Shown one piece after another: positions 44,115 through 52,781 of a DNA stretch of 64,000 bases. Source of the stretch: Hungatella_A sp034142505. GTDB lineage: Bacteria; Bacillota; Clostridia; Lachnospirales; Lachnospiraceae. The position numbers were made by a program, and so were the translations under genes. Within the stretch, counting starts at the first letter, position 1. Every line of letters begins with the position of its first letter. The stretch is taken from positions 1 to 64,000 of the forward strand of contig JAWZDV010000022.1 of assembly GCA_034142505.1 (NCBI GenBank), written 5' to 3'. The notes below the pieces were generated by a model, which saw only the letters and a list, made by a program, of their open reading frames with translations, did not search any database and was not told where the DNA came from.

Positions 44115-45989
44115 ATGAAAATGAAGGTTTCAAATTACATAGCGGGGCAGCTGGCAGCGCACGGGATATCACAGGTATTTACCGTGACGGGCGGCGGCGC
44201 CATGCATTTGAATGATGCACTGGGACATGAAGAGGGACTGCACTGTCTCTACCAGCACCATGAACAGGCCTGCGCCATGGCGGCGGAGAGCTATGCCAGA
44301 ATTCACAATCAACTGGCGGCCCTCTGTGTCACCACAGGTCCCGGCGGGACCAACGCGATCACGGGGGTGGTCGGCGGCTGGCTGGATTCCATCCCCATGC
44401 TGGTGCTGTCCGGGCAGGTGCGTTATGATACCACAGCCCGATGGTCGGGTGTCGGCATCCGCGCCATGGGCGACCAGGAGTTTGATATTGTGAAAGCCAT
44501 CGGCTGTATGACGAAGTACAGCGAGATGGTGATTGATCCCATGAGGATTCGATACTGTCTGGAAAAAGCGATCTATCTTGCCTGTTCCGGCCGTCCCGGC
44601 CCCACATGGCTGGATATCCCGGTGGATGTCCAGGGAGCATATATCGAGACGGATGACTTAGAGGGCTTTGACAGTGATGCTTATGAAGCCGGAGCAGAGA
44701 GCCAGGGGCTTCCCGCTCCGGTGGATGAAGAGACGGCGAGAGCGATTATCGAGAAGATCCGGGGCGCGAAGCGCCCGGTTATGAACGCCGGAAACGGAAT
44801 CCGGATTGCCGGAGCATACCCGGTATTTGCCCGCGTGGTGGACATGCTGGGAATTCCGGTGGCGACCGGCTGGAACAGCCAGGACTGTATGTGCACCGAC
44901 GACCCGCTGTATGTGGGACGTGCCGGGGGAATGGGCGACCGGCCGGGAAATTTTGCGATTCAGAACAGTGATCTGGTATTCTCCGTGGGAAGCCGTCTGA
45001 GTATCCGCCAGGTGGGGTATAATTATAAGACATGGGCGAGGGAAGCCTATACCATAGTCAATGATATCGATATCGAGGAACTGAAAAAGCCAAGCCTTCA
45101 TGTGGACATGGCGGTCCACGCCGATGCCAGGGATTTGCTGGAGGCGCTGGAACGGGTGCTGGTACAGGAGAAGGAAGCGGATGACGGAGCCCTTCCGGTA
45201 TTTCGCGGCGGGGAAGGCCTGCCGGGCATGAACTGGCTGGAGACCTGCCGGATGTGGAAGGCCAAGTATCCGGTGGTGCTGCCAAGACATATGGAGGTGG
45301 GAGACGACCAGCCGGCCAATGTGTACGCGCTGGTGCAGGAGTTAAGTTCCCGGCTGAAGGAAGGACAGATTACCGTGGTTGGCAACGGGTCGGCCTGTGT
45401 GGCCGGCGGTCATGGCTGGATCATCAAGCCGGGCCAGCGGTTTATCTCCAACTCGGCTATTGCCTCCATGGGATATGATCTGCCGGCGGCCATCGGGGCC
45501 TGTATGGCGGACCACAGCCAGGATATTGTGCTGCTCACAGGTGATGGAAGCATTCAGATGAATATTCAGGAATTACAGACGATTATCCATCACAGAATGC
45601 CGATCAAGATCTTTTTGATTAATAATGGCGGCTACCACTCTATCCGGCAGACCCAGAAGAACTTCTTTGGGGAGCCGCTTGTGGGAATCGGTGTGGACAG
45701 CCATGATTTGAGCTTCCCGGATATGGAGAAGCTGGCGGCGGCATACGGCTATCCCTATGTAAAAGCCTGCCACAACAGTGAACTGGCGGAGGCGGTGGAG
45801 ATCGCCCTTGCCATGGACGGACCGGTGATCTGTGAGGTGCTGGTGTCCATAGACCAGAATTTTGAACCGAAGTCTTCGGCGAAACGGCTGCCGGACGGAA
45901 CGATGGTGTCGCCGCCGCTGGAGGATTTATCACCATTTCTACCGGAAGAAGAGATGGATGCGAATATGTTGATTCCGAGGATAATTTAA
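44115..45989 (+). CDS. ThDP-dependent acetolactate-synthase-like enzyme
   Basis: The 624-aa product has the three-domain layout of acetolactate synthase relatives. Catalytic Glu50 lies in YQHHEQACAMAAESY, followed by TTGPGGTNAITGVVGGW; the ThDP/Mg motif is TGDGSIQMNIQE with LINNGGYHS. It is longer than the IlvB norm and stands next to a sugar SDR and glycosyltransferases, not amino-acid genes. YerE-type ThDP enzymes add a two-carbon branch to a nucleotide sugar, so a role in branched-sugar synthesis is plausible. That is inference; the substrate is unknown. Confidence 0.85.
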   Translation: MKMKVSNYIAGQLAAHGISQVFTVTGGGAMHLNDALGHEEGLHCLYQHHEQACAMAAESYARIHNQLAALCVTTGPGGTNAITGVVGGWLDSIPMLVLSGQVRYDTTARWSGVGIRAMGDQEFDIVKAIGCMTKYSEMVIDPMRIRYCLEKAIYLACSGRPGPTWLDIPVDVQGAYIETDDLEGFDSDAYEAGAESQGLPAPVDEETARAIIEKIRGAKRPVMNAGNGIRIAGAYPVFARVVDMLGIPVATGWNSQDCMCTDDPLYVGRAGGMGDRPGNFAIQNSDLVFSVGSRLSIRQVGYNYKTWAREAYTIVNDIDIEELKKPSLHVDMAVHADARDLLEALERVLVQEKEADDGALPVFRGGEGLPGMNWLETCRMWKAKYPVVLPRHMEVGDDQPANVYALVQELSSRLKEGQITVVGNGSACVAGGHGWIIKPGQRFISNSAIASMGYDLPAAIGACMADHSQDIVLLTGDGSIQMNIQELQTIIHHRMPIKIFLINNGGYHSIRQTQKNFFGEPLVGIGVDSHDLSFPDMEKLAAAYGYPYVKACHNSELAEAVEIALAMDGPVICEVLVSIDQNFEPKSSAKRLPDGTMVSPPLEDLSPFLPEEEMDANMLIPRII

Positions 45990-45990
45990 C

Positions 45991-47031
45991 ATGTCAAATA
46001 TCGTTGTAACAGGCGCGACCAGCTTTCTGGGAACGTCGATTGTGAAAAAACTGCTGTCTGAAAATCATCAGGTGTTTGCTGTGGTGCGTCCGGGTTCGAA
46101 GAACCGGGGCGCATTGCGGGCGGTGGAAGAAGCATGGGGGACTGTTCCGGGAGCGAATATCGGAGTGGAAGCAGAAGCCGGGATAGACAGCGGAACCGTG
46201 CGGCTTCATATAATAGAAATGGAACTGGATCAGCTGGACCAGATCGGGAAGTATGTGAATGTCCCGTGCCAGATATTTATTCATCTGGGCTGGGACGGAG
46301 CTGGGAGTGAGAACCGCACAAAACCGGAGCTTCAGCAAAAGAATATTCCGGACACGTTAAAAGCGCTGGAGGGAGCCAGATCGCTTGGCTGCAGACGCTT
46401 TTTATTCAGCGGTTCCCAGGCGGAGTACGGCGTGTGCAGCAGTCTTCAGTCGGAGGATACCGTCTGCCGCCCGGTTTCCGAGTACGGGAAAGCCAAGGTG
46501 GAAGCGGGAGCAAAGGCGGCCGGGTTATGTGGTCGATGGAAGGAAGAGGGGATTTATGACATGGAGTTTATCCATGTGAGAATCTTCAGCATTTATGGCA
46601 CGGGAGACCACCCCTGGTCCTTAGTCAATACCTGTCTGGATACCTTTTTAAACGGCGGCCATATGGAGCTGGGGGCATGTACCCAGCAGTGGAATTTCTT
46701 ATATATTGACGATCTGGTGGATGGAGTGTTATCATTAGTATTCTGTGAGCATCTGGGAGAATCGGAGGATGCGGGAGCCGGAATTTACAATATTGCGGGT
46801 GCCAAAAGAGATACTATGCCGCTTCGGAATTATGTAGAAGCCATGTATGAACTGTGCGGGAATCGGGGGGATTACACCTACGGAGTCCTTCCCGTCAATG
46901 CGGAGGGACCGGCCAATTTGATACCGGATATCCGCAAACTGCAAAGCGTGACAGGATGGCAGCCAAAGATTTCCTTTGAGGAGGGAATCCGGCGCATGAT
47001 AGCAGAGAAACAGTCGCAAAATAAAGGATAA
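45991..47031 (+). CDS. NAD-dependent epimerase/dehydratase (sugar SDR)
   Basis: The 346-aa product is an extended SDR: NAD-binding VVTGATSFLGTSIVKKL at the N terminus, Ser in FSGSQAEYG, and the YxxxK pair in VSEYGKAKVEAG. It probably reduces or epimerises a nucleotide sugar, perhaps the keto product of the ThDP enzyme, whose stop it nearly touches. The start is ATG 45991. Confidence 0.9.
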   Translation: MSNIVVTGATSFLGTSIVKKLLSENHQVFAVVRPGSKNRGALRAVEEAWGTVPGANIGVEAEAGIDSGTVRLHIIEMELDQLDQIGKYVNVPCQIFIHLGWDGAGSENRTKPELQQKNIPDTLKALEGARSLGCRRFLFSGSQAEYGVCSSLQSEDTVCRPVSEYGKAKVEAGAKAAGLCGRWKEEGIYDMEFIHVRIFSIYGTGDHPWSLVNTCLDTFLNGGHMELGACTQQWNFLYIDDLVDGVLSLVFCEHLGESEDAGAGIYNIAGAKRDTMPLRNYVEAMYELCGNRGDYTYGVLPVNAEGPANLIPDIRKLQSVTGWQPKISFEEGIRRMIAEKQSQNKG

Positions 47032-47058
47032 GAACTCAGACGGTTGGGAGAGATACAC

Positions 47059-48018
47059 ATGAAGACGATCAGTGTGGTAGTGCCTTGTTATAATGAAGAA
47101 GAAAATGTGGAAGCCATGGCGCAGGCGGTGAAGGAGATCTTTGCGAAGGACTTGCCGGAATACGGATATGAACTGATTTTTATTGACAATGATTCCAGAG
47201 ACAGCACCAGGGAGATCATCAGGCGGCTGTGCGAAGCGGACCGTCATGTAAAGGGGATTTTTAACGCGAAGAATTTCGGACAGTTTAATTCCCCTTATTA
47301 TGGAATGCTCCAGAGCTCGGGAGACTGTACGGTTTTAGTGGCCTGTGATTTCCAGGACCCGGTGGAGATGATCCCGCGCTTTGTGAAGGAGTGGGAGGCC
47401 GGTTACAAGATTGTCATCGGCATCAAGAACACCAGCCAGGAAAATAAGATTATGTACTGGCTACGTGGATGCTACTATAAGATGATCAAGAAGCTGTCGG
47501 ATGTAGAGCAGATTGAGCAATTTACCGGCTTTGGCCTGTATGACGCCAGATTTGTGGACGTGCTGCGGCAGTTGGATGATCCGACGCCGTTCCTCCGGGG
47601 AATTGTGGCGGAGCTGGGATTTCGGAGAAAAGAGATCAATTACGAGCAGCCGAAGCGGAGAGCGGGAAAGACCAGCAACAACTTCTACCGTCTCTACGAT
47701 GCGGCGATGTTGAGCATTACCTCCTATACCAAGGTGGGTCTGCGTATGGCAACCATCTTTGGAAGCTTCTGTTCGGCCGTCAGCATGGTGGTGGCTATCG
47801 TCTATCTGGTGATGAAGCTGATGTACTGGGACCGTTTCCTTGCCGGCATGGCGCCGCTGCTCATCGGGATGTGCTTCCTGGGTTCCATCCAGATCTTTTT
47901 TATCGGTCTGGTGGGAGAGTATATTCTCTCCATTAATTCCAGGGTGATGAAGCGCCCGCTTGTGGTGGAGGAAGAGCGGATTAACTTTGACGAAGAGGAT
48001 AAAGACGATGAAGTATAA
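47059..48018 (+). CDS. Family 2 glycosyltransferase, membrane-bound (GtrB-like)
   Basis: The 319-aa product has a GT-A domain (TISVVVPCYNEEENVEAMAQ, FIDNDSRDSTREI, ACDFQDPVEMI) and two C-terminal membrane spans (about 230-255 and 265-290). This is the DPM1/GtrB layout, which loads a sugar onto polyprenyl phosphate. The ATG at 47059 follows GGGAGAG. Its end overlaps the next gene. Confidence 0.9.
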   Translation: MKTISVVVPCYNEEENVEAMAQAVKEIFAKDLPEYGYELIFIDNDSRDSTREIIRRLCEADRHVKGIFNAKNFGQFNSPYYGMLQSSGDCTVLVACDFQDPVEMIPRFVKEWEAGYKIVIGIKNTSQENKIMYWLRGCYYKMIKKLSDVEQIEQFTGFGLYDARFVDVLRQLDDPTPFLRGIVAELGFRRKEINYEQPKRRAGKTSNNFYRLYDAAMLSITSYTKVGLRMATIFGSFCSAVSMVVAIVYLVMKLMYWDRFLAGMAPLLIGMCFLGSIQIFFIGLVGEYILSINSRVMKRPLVVEEERINFDEEDKDDEV

Positions 48019-50236
48019 TGTGGATGTGGTCAGAATCCGGGAGAATTCCATCCAGTTAAACGGCTGGGTGGTGGGAAAGACGCCTGAATCCAAGCCGGAA
48101 TTTTCGGTGGAGGATGAAGCACATAAACCCATGGAACACAAGTATGTGTCAACAAGACGGGACGATGTGAGCCAGATTTATTATGGGCAGATCTATGATA
48201 AAGATTTCGGATTCGATATCCAGTTTCCTTATGAGAGAGGAAAAGACTACTATCTGGTGATCCGCTGTGACGGCAGAAAGGTCTCTGTAAAATACAATGA
48301 GGACTTAATTGCCAAACGGTCCAGCGTGGCCCACAAACGCCGCCAGAAGATCAAGGATTTAATGAATATGGAGACCGTGCATGTAGCCATGGATTTCTGG
48401 AAAGAACATGGGTTAAAGGCGCTGGTGCTCAAATCAAAACATAAATTACAGGGACTGGACAATGACTACGACTATGGGGAGTGGTATCGATTGACCGAAC
48501 CCACAGCGGAAGAACTGGCGGCCCAGAGGGAGACGAAGTTTTCGTACTGTCCGAAGTTCTCCATTGTGGTGCCTGTATTTAAGACGCCGGAAAAGTATCT
48601 AAAAGAGATGATTGATTCGGTGCTGGCGCAGACCTACGGAAATTGGGAACTGTGTATCGCGGACGGCAGCCCGGCGGGGCAGGATGTGTCCAGGATCTTA
48701 AAAAGCTATGCCAGGAAGGATGACAGAATCCGGTATGAAGTGCTGGGGGAAAACCGAAAGATTGCAGGCAACACCAATGCAGCCCTTTCCATGGCTTCCG
48801 GCGATTTTATTGTGCTGGCGGATCATGACGATGTGGTGCCCTCCCATGCGCTGTATGAGTGCGTGAAGGCGCTGAATGAGGACCGCGGCGTGGATGTTCT
48901 GTACTCAGATGAGGATAAGCTGGATATGGATGGCGGGGCGCTGTTTGATCCCCATTTCAAGCCGGATTTCAACCCGGATCTATTGACCAGCGTCAACTAT
49001 ATCAGTCATTTGTTTGTGGTGAAACGGAGTCTGGTGGAGACGGTTGGCGGTTTTCGGGAAGAGTTTGACGGGGCCCAGGACTATGACTTTATCTTCCGGT
49101 GCACGGAAGCGGCCGGGAAGATTCACCATATCCCGAAGGTGCTGTACCACTGGAGATGTCACCAGGACTCGACGGCCAGCAATCCGGAGAGCAAGCTCTA
49201 TGCGTTTGAGGCGGGAGCCAGAGCCATCATGGCCCACTATGAGCGGCTGGGGATTTTGGCTGAGAAGGTGGAGAAAGGCGTGGACTATGGGATTTACCAT
49301 ACCACATTCCGTATTCAGGGAGAACCGCTGGTGTCCGTGGTGATCCCGAACAAGGATCATCATGAGGACCTTGACCTGTGCATCCGTTCCATCATCGAGA
49401 GGGGAACGTACAAGCAGGTGGAGTTTGTGGTGGTGGAGAACAACAGCCGCCTGCCGGAGACATTTGCCTATTATGAAAAGATTCAGCAGGAGTTTCCACA
49501 GGTTCACGTGGTGACCTGGGAACGGGAATTTAATTACTCGGCCATCAATAATTTTGGCGAGAGGCATGCAAGCGGGGAGTATCTGCTGTTTTTGAATAAC
49601 GACGTGGAGCTGATTGCCCCCAATTTTATAGAAGAGATGCTGGGCTTTGTGCAGCGGGACGACGTGGGGATTGCAGGCGCCAGACTGCTGTATCAGGACG
49701 ATACGATTCAGCACGCAGGCGTGGTGGTTGGCTTTGGCGGAATCGCCGGGCACACGTTTATCGGTCTTCACAAGGCGGAGAACAGCTATTTCCACCGGGC
49801 TATGTGCGCCCAGGATTACAGTGCGGTGACGGCGGCCTGTCTGATGACGAAGAAATCCCTGTTTAAGAAAGCGGGCGGTTTCTCGGAAGAATTGGCCGTT
49901 GCATTTAATGATATTGATTTTTGTATGAAAATCCGCGCTTTAGGCAAATTAGTAGTATACGCGCCTTATGCGGTGCTGTACCACTATGAATCCAAGTCCC
50001 GCGGTCTTGAAGATACGCCGGAGAAGGTGGCGAGATTTAACCGGGAGGTGGCCATCTTTGCGAAGAAGTGGCCGGAGATTTTGAGAGACGGAGATCCTTA
50101 TTATAACCCGAATCTGACACTGCGCAAGTCGAATTTTGCGCTGAGGGATCTGAAAAAAGAAGGGATCGGCGAGCCCTATAAGCTGGATGATGCCATTCTG
50201 GCGCTGATGGCGGATGACGGGGAGAGAAACCAGTAG
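48008..50236 (+). CDS. Two-domain family 2 glycosyltransferase
   Basis: The 742-aa product starts with a beta-rich domain (1-100), followed by two GT2 domains. The first begins at FSIVVPVFKTPEKYLKEMID with VLADHDDVV, and the second at VSVVIPNKDHHEDLDLCIRS with LLFLNNDVELI and a C-terminal SAVTAACLMTKKSLF. Such proteins extend surface glycans with two sugars or repeat units. The ATG at 48008 overlaps the previous gene by 11 bp. Confidence 0.92.
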   Translation: MKYNVDVVRIRENSIQLNGWVVGKTPESKPEFSVEDEAHKPMEHKYVSTRRDDVSQIYYGQIYDKDFGFDIQFPYERGKDYYLVIRCDGRKVSVKYNEDLIAKRSSVAHKRRQKIKDLMNMETVHVAMDFWKEHGLKALVLKSKHKLQGLDNDYDYGEWYRLTEPTAEELAAQRETKFSYCPKFSIVVPVFKTPEKYLKEMIDSVLAQTYGNWELCIADGSPAGQDVSRILKSYARKDDRIRYEVLGENRKIAGNTNAALSMASGDFIVLADHDDVVPSHALYECVKALNEDRGVDVLYSDEDKLDMDGGALFDPHFKPDFNPDLLTSVNYISHLFVVKRSLVETVGGFREEFDGAQDYDFIFRCTEAAGKIHHIPKVLYHWRCHQDSTASNPESKLYAFEAGARAIMAHYERLGILAEKVEKGVDYGIYHTTFRIQGEPLVSVVIPNKDHHEDLDLCIRSIIERGTYKQVEFVVVENNSRLPETFAYYEKIQQEFPQVHVVTWEREFNYSAINNFGERHASGEYLLFLNNDVELIAPNFIEEMLGFVQRDDVGIAGARLLYQDDTIQHAGVVVGFGGIAGHTFIGLHKAENSYFHRAMCAQDYSAVTAACLMTKKSLFKKAGGFSEELAVAFNDIDFCMKIRALGKLVVYAPYAVLYHYESKSRGLEDTPEKVARFNREVAIFAKKWPEILRDGDPYYNPNLTLRKSNFALRDLKKEGIGEPYKLDDAILALMADDGERNQ

Positions 50237-50254
50237 AGTGAAGGCGGGATGCAG

Positions 50255-51247
50255 ATGAGCGATAAAAAAGTGACGGTGATTATCCCTAATTACAATGGAC
50301 TTACGTTTATGGAGCCTTGTTTTGCGGCTTTGGAGAAGCAGACCAGCCGGGAGTTTGAGATCCTGGTGGTGGATAACGGCTCGAAGGACGGCAGTGTGGA
50401 ATGGCTGAAGGAGCATGGGATACCGTCCATATTTCTGGAAACCAACACCGGATTTTCCGGCGCGGTGAATGTGGGGATTCAAGCAGCGGCGACGCCTTAT
50501 GTGCTGCTGCTCAACAATGACACCGAGGCGGAACCGGAGTTTGTGGGGGAACTGGTGAAGGCTATTGAGCGTTCTCCAAAGATATTTGCGGTCAGCAGCA
50601 GAATGATCCAGATGTACCGGAAAGATCTGATGGACGATGCCGGGGATATGTACTGCGTTCTCGGCTGGGCTTACCAGCGGGGCGTGGGACAGCCGGTGGA
50701 ACGGTACCGCCGGGAGCGGGAGGTATTCTCCGCCTGCGCCGGCGCGGCGATTTACCGCAGAGCGGTGTTTGAGGAGATTGGGTATTTTGATGAGATGCAT
50801 TTTGCATATCTGGAGGACATCGACGTGTCTTACCGGGCGAAGATTCACGGATACCATATCCGGTACTGCCCGTCGGCGGTGGTGTATCATGTGGGAAGCG
50901 GAACCAGCGGTTCCAAGTATAACTCCTTCAAGGTGAAGCTGGCGGCCAGAAACAATGTGTATTTAAATTACAAAAATATGCCGGGGCCGCAGCTGGTTGT
51001 GAATCTGATCCCTATTGCGGCCGGGATCGGTGTCAAGTATCTGTTTTTTAAAAAACTGGGGTTTGGGAAGGACTATGTGGCAGGTCTTCTGGAGGGGGTC
51101 CATACGCTCTCCAAATGCAAAAAAGTGCCATACAGACCGGAACATCTCCGGAATTATCTCTCCATCCAGTGGGAGCTGATGAGCGGAACTGTGTTGTATG
51201 TTTATGAATTTTTGAGGCGGCAGTTTAGAAAAATCACAATAAATTAA
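50255..51247 (+). CDS. Family 2 glycosyltransferase (rhamnosyltransferase-like)
   Basis: The 330-aa product has VTVIIPNYNGLTFMEPCFAA, VVDNGSKDGSVEWLK, NTGFSGAVNVGIQ and LLNNDTEAEPEF, the pattern of WbbL-like transferases, then AYLEDIDVSYRAKIHG. The C terminus has one weak hydrophobic region. The ATG at 50255 has the better spacing to AAGGCGGG; ATG 50249 is two codons upstream. Confidence 0.9.
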   Translation: MSDKKVTVIIPNYNGLTFMEPCFAALEKQTSREFEILVVDNGSKDGSVEWLKEHGIPSIFLETNTGFSGAVNVGIQAAATPYVLLLNNDTEAEPEFVGELVKAIERSPKIFAVSSRMIQMYRKDLMDDAGDMYCVLGWAYQRGVGQPVERYRREREVFSACAGAAIYRRAVFEEIGYFDEMHFAYLEDIDVSYRAKIHGYHIRYCPSAVVYHVGSGTSGSKYNSFKVKLAARNNVYLNYKNMPGPQLVVNLIPIAAGIGVKYLFFKKLGFGKDYVAGLLEGVHTLSKCKKVPYRPEHLRNYLSIQWELMSGTVLYVYEFLRRQFRKITIN

Positions 51248-51280
51248 GATTTTTTTAATGTCATACTTTCGAAATTCATG

Positions 51281-51286
51281 TATAAT
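51281..51286 (+). promoter_or_regulatory. -10 element of sugar-transferase/LCP transcript
   Basis: A perfect TATAAT lies 65 bp before the next ATG in an A+T-rich gap; no good -35 is seen at the usual distance. Confidence 0.45.
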
Positions 51287-51350
51287 AAGTGAGATATGAT
51301 GCAGGACTCGTGTGTGAACATACACGGATGGAGAACTAAGGTGAAAGATT

Positions 51351-52766
51351 ATGATTAAAGATAATCAGAAAAGTATAAACCGGTTTCATGTAGTGCTGGA
51401 CGGTCTTGTCATTGTTGTTTCTTATGTGACTGCCTGGTTTATCATGATCGGCAGCGGCTGGTTTGCATCGAAGAATGAGGTGCTTCCGCCAACGATTTAT
51501 ATGGCGGCGCTGATCCTGATCGTGCCGGTATTCCTGACGTTATATTCCATCTTCCGGCTTTATACACCGAAGCGTGTACAGGGGCGCCGGGTGGAATTTG
51601 CCAATATATGCAAGGCGAATATTTTAGGACTGCTGATATTCACGACACTGCTGTTTCTGGGCAGTAAGAATCCATTTATCTATAACTTCTCCAGGAAGAT
51701 GGTGCTGTTATTTGTACTGATCAATATTGTTCTGGAGACGGTGGAGCGGAATTTTATCCGCAAGACGCTGCATTCCATCCGTTCGAAGGGGTACAACCAG
51801 AAGCACATTCTGCTGGTGGGGTACAGCCGCGCGGCAGAAGGGTTTATTGACCGGGTGCAGCAGAATTCTGAATGGGGATATCAGGTTCGGGGCATTTTAG
51901 ATGATAACAGGGAACGGGGCAGTGAGTACAAAGGGGTCCGGGTGATCGGGACGATTCCCAATCTGGATATGATTCTGGAGCAGAACACCCTGGATGAGAT
52001 TGCCATTACCTTAAGCATCGACGAGTATATGAAGCTGGAGAACATCGTGTCCTCCTGTGAGAAATCGGGAGTTCACACCAAGTTTATTCCGGATTACAAC
52101 AATATCATTCCCACTAGGCCTTATATAGAAGATTTACAGGGGCTGCCGGTGATCAATATCCGTCATGTCCCGCTGAATGATCTGCCAAATGCCACGGTGA
52201 AGAGGCTGGTGGATATCTTCGGCTCTCTGGTGGGAATCGTGTTATTTTCCCCGGTGATGCTGTTGACGGCGATTATGATTAAGCTGTCGTCTCCCGGTCC
52301 GATTATCTATAAACAGGAGCGGGTAGGACTTCACAACCGTTCTTTTCACATGTACAAATTCCGTTCCATGGAGGTGCAGCCTCCGGCGGCGGAGAAGAGT
52401 GAGTGGACAAAACCTCATGACCCAAGAGTGACGCCCATCGGTAAGTTTATCAGAAAGACCAGTATTGATGAGACGCCCCAGTTTTTTAATGTGCTGTTTG
52501 GGAATATGAGTTTGGTGGGGCCGAGACCGGAACGCCCGTTTTTTGTGGAGCGTTTTAAGGAGGAGATCCCCAGATATATGATTAAGCACCAGGTCCGCCC
52601 GGGTATGACGGGATGGGCTCAGGTGAACGGCCTGCGCGGAGATACTTCTATCACCAAGCGGATTGAACACGATTTGTATTATATTGAGAATTGGACGCTG
52701 GGATTTGATTTTAAAATCTTGTTTCTGACCGTATTTAAGGGGTTCATAAACAAGAACGCGTACTAG
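51351..52766 (+). CDS. Polyprenyl-phosphate sugar phosphotransferase
   Basis: The 471-aa product is a WbaP/WcaJ-type initiating enzyme: four N-terminal membrane segments, a CoA-binding-like domain (HILLVGYSRAAEGFIDRVQQ), a fifth span, and the Bac_transf catalytic part (KLSSPGPIIYKQERVGLH, MYKFRSM, TSIDETPQFFNVLFGNMSLV, GPRPERPFFVE). It moves a sugar phosphate to undecaprenyl phosphate and starts each glycan unit. It has its own promoter-like -10. Confidence 0.94.
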   Translation: MIKDNQKSINRFHVVLDGLVIVVSYVTAWFIMIGSGWFASKNEVLPPTIYMAALILIVPVFLTLYSIFRLYTPKRVQGRRVEFANICKANILGLLIFTTLLFLGSKNPFIYNFSRKMVLLFVLINIVLETVERNFIRKTLHSIRSKGYNQKHILLVGYSRAAEGFIDRVQQNSEWGYQVRGILDDNRERGSEYKGVRVIGTIPNLDMILEQNTLDEIAITLSIDEYMKLENIVSSCEKSGVHTKFIPDYNNIIPTRPYIEDLQGLPVINIRHVPLNDLPNATVKRLVDIFGSLVGIVLFSPVMLLTAIMIKLSSPGPIIYKQERVGLHNRSFHMYKFRSMEVQPPAAEKSEWTKPHDPRVTPIGKFIRKTSIDETPQFFNVLFGNMSLVGPRPERPFFVERFKEEIPRYMIKHQVRPGMTGWAQVNGLRGDTSITKRIEHDLYYIENWTLGFDFKILFLTVFKGFINKNAY

Positions 52767-52781
52767 AATGAGGTTAGATGG

